Shown here in pieces: positions 44,042 to 57,127 of a stretch of DNA of 64,000 nt (position 1 is the first letter of the stretch; each line of letters begins with the position of its first letter). The notes below the pieces were generated by a model. The model worked only from the letters and a program-made list of their open reading frames with translations. It made no database searches and was not told the DNA's origin. The position numbers and the translations under genes are program-made. Source of the stretch: Gigantopelta aegis (taxonomy: Eukaryota; Mollusca; Gastropoda; Neomphalida; Peltospiridae); assembly GCF_016097555.1 (NCBI RefSeq), contig NC_054706.1, positions 45,363,728 to 45,427,727 of the forward strand, written 5' to 3'.

Positions 44042-47000
44042 GAGGAGAGAGAGACAAGCTGCAGCAAACCCATGATACATAAAGTAATAATTATAATGCC
44101 TCCTGCTGAGACCAAACTCTATCACCTATGATCAACTGTGAAACAGCCATGTCAGTGAGATTATTTTGTATCTCATTAATTTTCATTCTCCTGACATGAA
44201 AATAATGTTGAAGTATGTTTTCTTTAACGACACCACTAGAGCACATGGAAAAATCCTCGGCTACTGCATTGTCAAGCATACATTAACTGCGACATGTTGT
44301 CTTTAGAGAAAACTTGCTACATTTTTACATTAACAGCAACGGACATATCTGGTTGTTAAGATGGGCATACCTCATGTTAATTTTTGTTTTGTTCATGACA
44401 CCACAAGAGCACATAAATTAATCATCGGCTATTAAGATATCAAACATTTGTTAATTCTGAGGAAATCCACTCCATTTTCCCATTAGTACAGGATAGGACA
44501 TTGGTCACAGCTAACATAGTATTATGGCATACAAGTGAAAATACTTACCACACATTATCCCTAGGCCCACACTAAATAAGGCCATGTAACCAAAGTAGAA
44601 GGCCGTCTGAAACAGACCATACATTCTGAAAAATAAACAGAAAACATTTTTAAAATGCATAAATGGCGTCAAATACACAGGATTCTTGTGTAACAGGCCT
44701 TCTAGAATACGGTGGCCCGATGCCTGAGGCCATTGTTTTTTTTATTCGGGCCAGTAAGTTACTTTGTGCAATCCCGATGGCAAGTGGTACAAAAAAAAAA
44801 AAAAAATCTACAACCTAGGTCCTACGATCATACAAAAACAAAAGAAACATCTACAAGTCACTTCTTTCGATTTGCTATCACATGCAATATTTCACTAACA
44901 AATAGTTGGCCACCAGTAATCTCTAACCCATTCATGACATCAATATACCTATTGATATAACTTTATTAAAGTTATAAAGTGTAAACATTGGAAAAACAAA
45001 AGTTCATTGTTTTGCCGCTATTTTGTTTTTTTTACACTGAAATCCAAAGATGTGTTACTCTAATACTAGTAATATGCAAAACGGTAACCAGTCTTTTATT
45101 AGTTTTAAAGGTTGCACATCACTATTTACAAATACTTTAAATGTGTAAATTATTAATTTAATTTATAAAATATAACATAAATTGCAAAAAATTAGTTTAA
45201 AAAAAAAAAGAAGCTTAAGAACACAGTATCATGAAATAGATAATTTTAACAAAGTACCCAAATTGCAAAATTACTAATATGGTGTGTGTGTGTGGGAAGG
45301 GGGAGGGGGAGGGGGGGGGGGGGGCACGCGCAGTGGCTTAAACTGCAATACATGTACACTTTATGCTAATAAAAGGTTCTTAATTGTTTCTTTTCGTTTT
45401 TTAAGGGGGTGGGTAAGTTCCCATTCATAAGTAAATGAATAATGCTGTTAATTGTTGTAATATCTCGGTAACATGGATTATTTTTTTATAACTTAGGTGG
45501 TTTTAGTGGAAACAATTATTTTAAAATTTTAATAGGTGTTTTTATCAACAGTTAAAATTGAGCAAGTGAATTTTTCACCATGGCCAGTGAATTCTAGAAC
45601 CCCTGTGTAACGTGAAACCCTGCTTAATGACATATACCGATGTTGGTAACTCACATGTTTGTCAAATTTGTCCTTTGCATTTGTGAACCATGTTAATTTA
45701 GGCTTTATAGTTTAATATTTAATAAAAACTTGCTTTTTCTAAAAGTAATAAATATGTGTATTTTGAACTTCAGACATATTGCATACAGAGTTGTCACGGC
45801 CATCCCAACAAAATAAAACATTATTAAAATAGTATAATCTGTATTTATAATCAAATTATGGCTTTACATTCAAAATTAACTTCTTGATCACTCACGAGCA
45901 GGGCTCGAAATAAGAATTACAATATAGCCTGCTGGTTTGCTGAAAACAAAGACAGCACAGCGTGACGTGGGAGTTTGTAGTGTTCTAGATTATTATGGAA
46001 TTCAAATATAACCTATTTTATTTTAGTCATTTTAGCAACAAATTTATTATTTCACCTACTAGGTCTAAAAGCTACCACTACTATTTCAAGCCTTGCAAGA
46101 GGAAAATAATTTGATCTTGAACTTTAAAAAAAAATCTGTCAACAGTTAAATTTGTAGTCTAGTTTGTTTCCAAAGACATTAGAAGGTAACACAATATGTT
46201 TAGTCACAATTCACATTATAAAGAACAAAACAAAACCCCACCATATAATCAATACTTACTTTGTTTTAAAGAAAAAATAATAAAAAGAATAAAGATAGAC
46301 ATAGCCCGAAGTAGAAGCAGCAGCTAGAAAACTCGTCCACTGCCTGTAACAAAGAGAACAAAACAATTATTAGATTTTGTAATTGGCCATGAAATTTGCA
46401 GTTAAGATGTAAAGTCAAATGGAATGAATGAATGTTTAACGACACCCCAGCACAAAAATACATATCGGCTATTGGGCGTCACAAATGGTAAGTATATGAA
46501 AATATTATTTATATACATTCATGTAAAACCATTGTAAGGAGCTGTGGGGAAAAAAGTATAATATAATACATAAAATCACGGTAAGTATATTTTAAAACTT
46601 CGTATAGAAGTCAAAGTGTTTTAAAAACTTTACAATATGTTCTGGATGTAATTTAAACGATTCGAAAACATTTCTGTTGCCAAATATATCATTTCTCGTC
46701 GGCTTGAGATGATCACACTCCACCAAAATGTGGCGCACAGTCAGTGTACACTGACAGTATTCACACTGAGGAGGAGAGTCCTTCTTTAAAATAAATGAAT
46801 GCGTCAAATATGTATGGCCGATACGGGCACGGCATAAGACTACTTCATCCTTCCTGCACCGCCTGTAGTTGTAAAGTCAAGTACTTGTAATAACCGTTTC
46901 TTGTCAAGAGTAATCGACTGTAAATTAAAAATACAGAATAGGTGCCCATTTTTACATAGCAGTATTTATGTATTTAAAATACATCTGGAATGTAAATGTG

Positions 47001-50000
47001 TACAGACCCATTGAACAAGTATGTTTTATGATTGGCCAAAATACCAGATTCAGTTACCAGAGTAAATATTAAGTGAACCATTTCGTGAGAATTTTAGCAA
47101 GCAACTATTGGTATCTACAATTAAAATGCCTGCATCTAAATTTTGAACTTGATATTGCGCGTAATTTTATCCACACACATATTTTCCCCGGTTTTAGAGT
47201 ATTTGATTAAATGTACACACACGTTCAGCTACATTTAAAGTATTCTATGACTTACCATCGGTAGTCTTCAGCATTCAGTAGGAAGTAGGTACAGACGATG
47301 GTCACACAGGTGGTCACAATGGCCAGAATGACAAAGACTAGAAGCATGAAGCCATATACGTAATAGATCTTGTACGCCCAAAACGACGTGAAGATGAAAT
47401 ACCTACAAACAGAAAACACTAAATTAATCTGAATCCTCAACAGACTAAAATTTTTGTAAACTTAGAAGAGTAAAAAAATTTATTTAATTATTTCTAAGTA
47501 ATAAATTAGTTTTACATCAGGAAGAAAATATTTGCATCAAAATTACGATTACTTACAACCTATTACTGTATGAACTTATTTTTATACAATAAGTTATAAT
47601 TTTATGTCAACCGATTACAAGCATTATCAGAAAATGACACACACACACACTCCAAAAACAAGAACAAATACTCAATAATACCATAGCATAAATGATACAT
47701 CTGTTCGACTATTGGGTGCAATTCCTAATAAAAAATGCAAACATCGACATTGATACTCTATCAGAGATGAAAGTGGATTACAAAACAAATCTGGAAATTT
47801 AACATTGGTGGTCGGGTACTTGGTTTGCTTTCAGGCTAGGGTTGTACAATGGTCTAAAAGGGTGATTCCCATTCAAAATGTTTGCACATTTTTAGCCAAC
47901 ACCATATTATAAGTCTGGGACAGAGAATACGAAAAATATTGGACAAACAGTGAAGAACACGGTAACAGTATTGACGATTAAAAATCTCGAATTAAGGAAA
48001 ACTTTTAATATATCTGCTCCAGACTAAAAACAACATTGGATAAAATATTTAAGAACAAATACAAACATTTCAATAAATATTGAGCCAAATGGCAGGACAC
48101 CTCCGAGGACCACAATCACAGATGGTTCCATGAACCTGAAAAATTATAATAAAAACAATTATAGAATGGATCGTGTTCTCTTTTCATGATACTTAACCTG
48201 ACCTCTCGCAAAGTGCACCCTAGAGGTCAGGTTAAGTTAAAAACAAATAATATACATGTAACAGAATTGCAAAAAAACTACAAAAACACTGCAGGGCTTG
48301 AACATAAGAATTTCACTCAAACGGCAATGTTGTTTAAAAATTGCCGTTGGTGAAATGGCATGACGGAAATTTTTACCCTACCTATAGCAGGTTTTTAAAA
48401 AAAGTCACTTTTGCAGCAAACAAACATGACTGAAACGCTATTTTGCTGTATGTAGACCTAATTTAAATGTATAAATGTTTATATGTCAATGACGGCAATT
48501 GCTGTTGATGCCATCGTTAAGTTCAAGTCCTGCATTGGAACTTATTTATCTGAAAATAAAACCTGATGTCACAACATAGGCTATTTCTACAATGTAACAG
48601 CAGAGGTACATTTATAAACACTTTCCTACAAATGGGGCAGTGCATACTATAACCTTTAATATACCAATTGTGGGACAATCAAAACAGGCCCACAGAGGGC
48701 GATACATCCTATGACCCACCACTAAGCTACACCCCACTCTGCAGAAAGTAATACTTATTATACACTATTCTAATACCATGAATTTTTATATTCATTTCAT
48801 TGCCATCTGCAACTTTTAGCATGAAAAATCCAAACTATTACAGTACTATCAGCCACCAAATGAATTTAGTCAGAATTCATATCTGCACCAGCTACTTTCT
48901 AAAATAAAACTGTAAAATGTTCTAACATCAATTTTGGTGGAGTAAAGAACATGGCCATCTACTTAACCTTTAGACTACTGGATTAATTTTTAACAAAAAC
49001 CACGTTGAGTGGGTACAAGTTTATAATTTTCACTCACATATATTCACTTAAATGTTTCATAAATACATGAAATAAAGTTCATATATGAATCGGTAAGTAT
49101 TATTTTCGTGTCTTTTTTTGTAATTTTTATTATTTTAGATCGGCTAATGGTGATTAAAATTAGGCAAAAAATCGAAAAAGTTGCGTTTACTTACGGGCAT
49201 TTGTGGCCAGCTGTCCAGTATTTATGTCCATTATTCCCGTTAACAGTGGTTTTCTGACCAGAATTTTTTTTTTAACCCGAACTACGATTCATATTGCAAT
49301 ATTTGGTCATTTTCGTTGTTGGTAAAACGATCAAATTTATTATCAAATTAGCTGTTTACAATCAGCTATCCCCCCGATCCCTGAAAATTACCAGCGACGT
49401 GCCGCCATTGTTGTCAAGCGAAAATACTTGCCGAAAACCACTTTTTGAACTCAAAATTTCAAGGTATTTTCAATTGAAAAAATCAAAACAAAAACCACCA
49501 TTTTGAAAAAAAAACTTTTTTCTTTAATTATATTTCCGTTTTCGGGGAGTGTCGTGTGCAAAACGGTGGGAAATATGAATTGGGGAATGCACTGTATACA
49601 GTGTACAGTATATCGACTGACGTGACGTCGGGCGAGATATCTCGCCTGCAGTAGTCAGAAGGTTAACAAGTAGCTACCTACTTTTAAAGGGAAGAACGTA
49701 CTAAGAGTAGCCCATGAAGTGGCAGCAGCAGGTTTCCTTTCTCATTATCTGTGTTGCATTTAACCATATGTTTGATGCCATTTCACCGTATATAAAAATA
49801 TGTTGAGTACATTATTAAATAAAACATTTCTTTCTTTCCTACTTTTGAAATTATCTTGCAATTATGATGGCTACTCACCACTTCTTTTCTGGGATGGGTC
49901 TTGGTACTGCATTGATTCGGCAGGGGTAGTTTGGCTGACCAGACAGATTGCGACCTAGTACGGTTCCAACCAGTGTCAGGGGCAGGATCACAAAGATACA

Positions 50001-50884
50001 TATACAGGTCACAGCCACCTGAAAAAAATAAAGCACAGGAAACACATTTTAATGACACCTAGAACATTCTCAACTGCAGCTATTTGGTCGAAACTGAGAA
50101 TACCTGCTGTTCCTACTGAAAGAGTAGCAAGGGATCTGTTGTATGCAATGCATGTTTTAATAAGCAGGACAGTACATACCATGGCATTTGATACGCCAAC
50201 TGCATGTCATGGTATCTCAAAGGAGCACTCTCCCGATGGCTACAAACCTCTCCCCAAACTCCGGGTTTCTGCCAGAAGGTAAAACAGGTCTGGTGCCATA
50301 CCAAATGTGTTAACCTTTTGACAAAATTAAATACTCTTACCATTAATGTATGATTTTTCTTAACCCTAACCCTAACCTATTTTCTTTCTGGGTGGGAGGC
50401 TCCCCATATCCCCTATTGACTGTGGTTGCATTCAATTCCATAGCGCCATACCCAAAAATTTCTTTCTGGCAGAAACTCACACTGGTTACTTTTAGCAACA
50501 AAAGTTCTTAACATGCAAAAGTTAAAGTTTTTTTAGTTTTAACACCATCACTAAAGAATATTGATGAATTAATCATCGGCTATCAAGTCAAACCATTGGA
50601 AATTTTGACAGCCTTCTGAGGAAACCCACTACATTTTTCCATTAGCAGCAAGGGATTTGTACGTGCACTTTCCCACGGACAAGACAGCACACACACAGCC
50701 TGTGATATACCACCAATCAAGAGGCACTAAGTGAAACCCCAATCAGAGAATGGACAACCAAAGGGATTCCATGACTGGACAAATGACCCATGGTTAGACC
50801 GAGAAGGCCCTATTACATAATCAATTAATACAATTATTGTTACCATCCGAGAATATTAAGACAATGAAAATACATCTTATTATA

Positions 50885-50918
<34 letters not shown>

Positions 50919-53900
50919 CAAAGGTATTTCATCAGGTGCAAACATTCCACAATGAACGTCCATTTTTTTTTTTTATCATTTCTCACCATAGTTCCGAACG
51001 GAATGGCCCGTGATGCATGATAGTAAATGGCAATGAAGTTAATGAAGAAAGCTGTCCCACACACAAAGGTTGGCAGCATGAAGGCACTCATCACCATCTG
51101 TTTGATCCACACCTTTCCTACAAGAACACAATAATTAAGATCTTTACATGATCACCACCAAAACAGGCCACAAACATGTTCGCTTATCAACTAATGTACA
51201 AAACAATTAATGTGCAACACCATAAAAAATATACGAATGTTTTCACATTGTCAAATAAATTACCTTTATACAATTTTTTTTAATTAAAAACATAGATGAA
51301 GTTTCTACAGATTTGCCATTTAAGTCAACTACTGCTGTGCTAAGATCCAATTTACTCAGACTTTTAACTTAAAACCAATAATTTTGCTAAGTTCTACGAT
51401 ATCTGGAGAGGGGATACAACCAGGACAGAACAGTTGGAACATGTCCAGGAGAGGTGAAAAGAACGCACCCCAAGTCTGTGAAATTTGTCATGACGTAGGC
51501 ATTGTTGTGCTTCGAGCGACATCTACCGGTGACATCAGAATACAAACTTTCAAAATTATTTCAAGCAATTGGGACATGGGGATTCCCATGGTATTTATCG
51601 ATATAAAACCTGCTTTTTCACTCCATTTGATAAAAACGTGATCTAAGTGTGTTACAGGTTTGTAGATTAACCAAATTATAATTTATTTTCGCTGGATGGA
51701 ACTAGGGTGTGCGGCTTTAAGACATTGTAATAAACAAATTGTTAAAAGCTATTTCCTACCTCCCATTCTGGCATATAGGCTACCTCCGCAATATCCATTA
51801 ACTGGCGCTGTGGCAGCATACACAAAGATGGCTGTACTAAGCAATGACCCACGTCTGAAAAATAGATTCCTGCTTGCTTTAACATTCACAAGCAAATCCA
51901 ACACAATGACAAACCTGCGGTGAAATCTATGTTATTTACTGCTTAAAGATGTGACACTAGACGTCATATGCATATTAAAGTTTGTGTTGTTTCACAATAC
52001 CACTAGAACACATTGATTAATTCATCATCGGCTATTGCATGTCAAACATTTGGTAATTATGACTCAAAGGAAACCCGCGACATTTTTCCTAATGCAGCAA
52101 GGGATCTTTTATATGCACTTCCCCACAGACAGGGCAGCACATACCATGGCCTTTGTCCAGTTGTGGTGCACTGGTTGGAATGAGAAAAACCCCACCTCAA
52201 TCACCTGAATGGATCCACCGAGGTAATTCTATCCGCGAAGCAAGCACTCAATCAACTAAGCTAAATCCTGCCCCTCATATGCATGTTATGAACAACTGTG
52301 AAGTTAAGACGGGACATGGAAATAATTGTTTGATATTGTCTACTGCTGTTTTTAACCATAATAGTGTTTCTAAGAGGACAGTTGTCAGTTCATGTCCTGC
52401 ATAAAAACAAACATGCCCAGGAAAAAACCCCTGAAAACAGTAAAAACTAATGATACAAATAAACCGGTATCAAATTAATCAGAATCTGTAAAAATATTTT
52501 TGCACCCTCCCATTTCCATTAATCGTGTTAATAAGGTGGAAAAAAACCTTCACTTACAATTTAAATGATACATGTATTCAGTGCATTTTTTCATTCAATA
52601 TATTTAGCCCAGTCATTATTCACCCTGCGATTTCCAACACATTTTTATCCCTAAGATAAATACATCATTCTGTTTGTTAAAACTGGCTGGTTGTATACTC
52701 ACTCTGTGTACAGCTCTCCGATGATAGCAAACGTAATGACACAGGTGGCCACAATGGCAATATGGTAGCCAGTCCCAATCAAAGCTGAAAACAGCATCGG
52801 ATGCGAGGCAGGACGGAATACATCACCATGCACTTGTTTCCAACCATATTCATCACCAAGGTCTTTCTCCTGGAATTTTTTTTTTAAAATACAGTTTTAT
52901 ACATGTATGGAAGAATCAAAGTTGGAACATAATTCTGTAAAAATTCAACAGACAAACTATGCTTTTGAGAAAATAACTCAAATAATATTTTGTCTGAGCC
53001 AGGTTGTGCGAGTGCGAATAAATTTTACATGCTCATATACCACTAGAGTTTCGAGCATGTCCGTCCCGGGGCCTGTCTCTGGATAGCCAGTGACTTGCTC
53101 TGGGACAGAAAAAATTAAGGGGACAATTTTGAAATTTACATCCAAAAATTAATTAGTGGGCCTTTAAAACTTTGATGTGCATCTCAAATTAATATAATTA
53201 ATAAATAAAATAGCAAAGGGAAAGAGAAAGAAGACTATATCATTAAATAAGAGGTAATTTTCGCTCGATTAGAGTTCCGACCTATCTGTCCCACGTCAGC
53301 GCTCAAAAAGAAATTAGATAGATAGATAACTAGTTTAACGTGGGGGGGAGGGATGGGGGCCAGTCATCCTTGCGTGTACCGTTCCAGGGGCGTGAGGCTG
53401 TCGCGCTGGCTGGACTGAAGGAGATGTTGCCTTCCTCTTTCCAGCTGTCGCGCTGGTGGACGCCGTCGCACCAACAACATCCACATGCGGCTCAACTGGA
53501 GCAGTCTGTAATGTCGACCGCTGCACCGGAGCAGGCATGGGCGTAGAAGTCGACACAGGAGGCAGCGGCGGCGACTGGGTCATGGCGGTGTCCAGCAGGC
53601 CTGCCGTAGCGTCGAAAGAAGTCTCCGCTGGTGGCGTCGTCTTCCTCTTTGGCGAAGTAGTGGGGGGGGGGGGGGGCGACACAGAAGGGGACCCGCCGGT
53701 GGCGGTTGAGCAGCTGGCCCTTTGATTTGACCCCCCCCCCCCGTGCCGTCCCTGGCGCACGTTCCTTCTTCCTTCCTCCTCTTCTCGTCTTCTTCTTAGA
53801 GTCCGCGTCGCCGTAAACCAAAGTCACGGTCGCCCGTGACCCAGTATACGCGACGCGGAACTCCAGCAAAGTCCCAAATGAAGCTATCATACCTCCGGGG

Positions 53901-56900
53901 GGGGGGGGGTGTGTGTGGTAAATCGAGAGCACAAGGTACAGCGTCTTGTCTCATCGCGAGCTCGAGTCGAAGTCGAGCCAGGTTGTGCATTATTTACTGA
54001 CACTCAGTTGCTTTAAGTAAACTTAGGCATACGGTAACAAACATTTGGCTTTAATGTTATTTATAATTCATTGCAGCGTTTTCAATAATTGGGCACAGAT
54101 CCGTTTTTATATTTTGTTATTTATTTTTATATTCCTTTCCCATTTGACTTAATTGTAAAAACATTTAACTCTATTCTTCACTATAACAAGACCACCTACC
54201 ATATCATCTAAATCCTCTTCCTTGCTGTATCGGGCATAATCCTTGCGAAGTGTCCGCATCAAAATCATACTGACCAGCCCAACCAGAAATATAACCATCA
54301 TGAAGGAATTGAAAATACTAAACCAGTGAATCTGAAACAACAAAATGAAAGTAAAGTTAATCACTGTAACAGTTATGGAAAAGGGATACAGTTATTTAAA
54401 TTGTGACCTTTTGGTGTCTTGCATATGAAGGGTTCATACATTTTGTTGTCAACCAAGTTCCACCACTTACGTGTATTATTTCCCATGAAACCTAGGCCCG
54501 TGCTTATAAAACTTTAGAGTCCAGACTCAATCTCTAATGACGTGTGACAAACACAATTTGTATGGCGTTGCCATGACGTTCTCGTCTCAGACTCTATTAG
54601 AGTCTCGAGTCTAGACTGTAAAAGTTTTATAAGCTCCAGGCCAGATGTTTGTTCACATTTGGTCCGGAGAACTAGAGAATGCCAGCTGATGCCATATAGG
54701 CTATTCCCACCAAATAGCAGTCTGTCATCCTTATATTTATATTCCAGAGCTCAAATTTCACCACGGCACCGACGGCAATTGCCGCAATACCCCTAAAAGC
54801 TTACGGTGTCGACCGTGCCTTTCAGAATTTTTTTTAAAAACCCAACATGTTATGTCTAGAAATGACACAAAATGTAACAAGAAAAATCATATCAAGCGAA
54901 GTCGGGCTGCTTGTTAACACACGAAGTGACAGGTCAGTTATACCAGGATGCAAAACAAAACATGCTAAAATGCCCATACAAATAATGTTATTTACAGCAG
55001 TTTATGTGGATGACATTTATACATATATTCTTTTGACTTACACATGAGTGATTTTAAATATCATATTTACCAATATATATGTTCGACTTGGCAAGATAAT
55101 TAGGATGCTACGGTCACAAACAAGCTTCTTTCTGTTAAGCCAGTCCTGTGAGTGGCAGTCCTCCCACAGGAAGGATTTAGTAGTCTTGTGCCGTGCCCGC
55201 ATATTTGAAGCATTCATTTATTTTAACCCTCTAGTGCCCAACTACTCAAAATAAAAACCAAAAATTAAAATATTCATTCAACTTACAGGTATTAGTGTAC
55301 ACTGAACATTTCCTAGCTGATTTTTGAATTTTAATAAATTTGTATATACTTTTAATAATGTAGCATATCTGCTACATTGGGCATTTAAGGAAAACATAGC
55401 ATATATGCTACATGTTATTAACTTTGTAAAATACATTGTTATGGCAGGGCTTCTAGAATTTTATAAAAATCCACTAGCCATGGGATCAGTAATTTTAAAA
55501 ATGTACTAGCCATGATTAAAAATTCACTAGCCTTACTTTAAATAAATACAATTTTACTAATAGTAATAATCAGATATATCACCTAAAGAGGAAGATTTAG
55601 CTTTAAAATCCTTAGACAGAGGGGGCAGGATATTAATATTTACAAAATGCAGCATTTGACAAGGTGTTTTTTTCCCCACTAGCCGTCAGGCTAGTTATAG
55701 TAATTATTTACTAGCCCAACACTGAATAACACTAGCCATGGGAGTGGGGCTACCATAATCTAGAAGCCCTGGTTATGGCATATATGTGTATATAAAAAAA
55801 ACCCCATTAAAGTCCAAGACTATAAGGTGAAATAATTTTTGTCTCAAGACACTTGATAGAAAGTAAGTTGCCTTTGTGCCACTCGTTTGAAGGAAAAATT
55901 TGCCTTCGTGTCCCCTCACAACTTGCTCTGGTGCCCAATTTTTTTTATATTAAACCGAAGGCAACACTTGCTGTGGCCCCCCCCAAAAATGAAATTTGAC
56001 CCCGGATTTTCCCCGAGTTTAGGGGCAGAAACAAGAGGCATGTTCTTTAAGGTGAACAGAGTATCTCACTAGACTGGGTTTTCTGCCTAATTTAATTGAA
56101 TGTGGTATGATGGTACCAGTCAAATTAGCCTCCTGAACACCCCATTGGGTTTCAACAAGGCAATTATTCTTAAAACAGAGAGAATTCATCTCAGAAAACT
56201 ACAAAACCTACACAATGAATCAATGTTTAACAAAACCCCAGCATGAGAAATATATTGGCTATTGGATGTCAAGCAAAGGTAAGTACATGTATATATGTCA
56301 TGAATGAACTGATAATAAACTTCAAAATAAAAAAGTAAATACAGTTTAGTTGTGTAAACAAAATTAAAAAATTCTCCTCGTTGGTTCAAGATGACTGCAC
56401 TCCATGAAGTTAGAGGATATTTCATTTTAGAATAAATAAATATGTTAATTATGTATGGACAATTTGAGCACGACACAAGACAATTTCATCCTTCCTACAC
56501 TATCTATAACAGGACTGCCACAACAAAATGAAGCTTGTTCACAATTGCACTATTCCAATCATCCTGCCAAGTCAAAAAGACAAACTGGTTTAAAATATTA
56601 TGTTTAAATTCAGTACAAGGGATATGCCTTGACGTGGGCCAACAGAAGACGGACACTGCAGCTGAATGTGTCTTTTCATTAAACATTAACATAAAACAAC
56701 TTGCATAATATCCTTACCCGATGCTGAAAGAAATTTGGATCCAGGTACTTGTCGAAACGATCAGCAAACTTGATTTTTGAGTCATGCCATTTGACCTGTC
56801 AATAACACAAATATTATGCAACATCATCAAATAATAAAAATAAATAACACTAGCCATTTTAACTCTATATACCCATGCTTTTCGACATTACTACCAATAC

Positions 56901-57059
56901 AAATTCAATGTTTCGGCCAGATATGCACTGACTGGAACGAGAAATAGCCCAATGGGACGAGGATCGATCCCAGACCGACCGTGCTTTACCACTGAGCTAC
57001 GTTCCGCCCCATATTGCTGTTTTTGTCAGGGTTGAAAAATAAATAAATTCCATAATATG

Positions 57060-57127
<68 letters not shown>

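Noticed and set aside
50360-50380. A true telomere or fusion point
   Set aside because: Only about two and a half CCCTAA units; too short.
53335-53932. Proline-rich minus-strand frames as a host gene
   Set aside because: They lie inside an insertion with a 14-bp target duplication and have no splice context; treated as mobile DNA.
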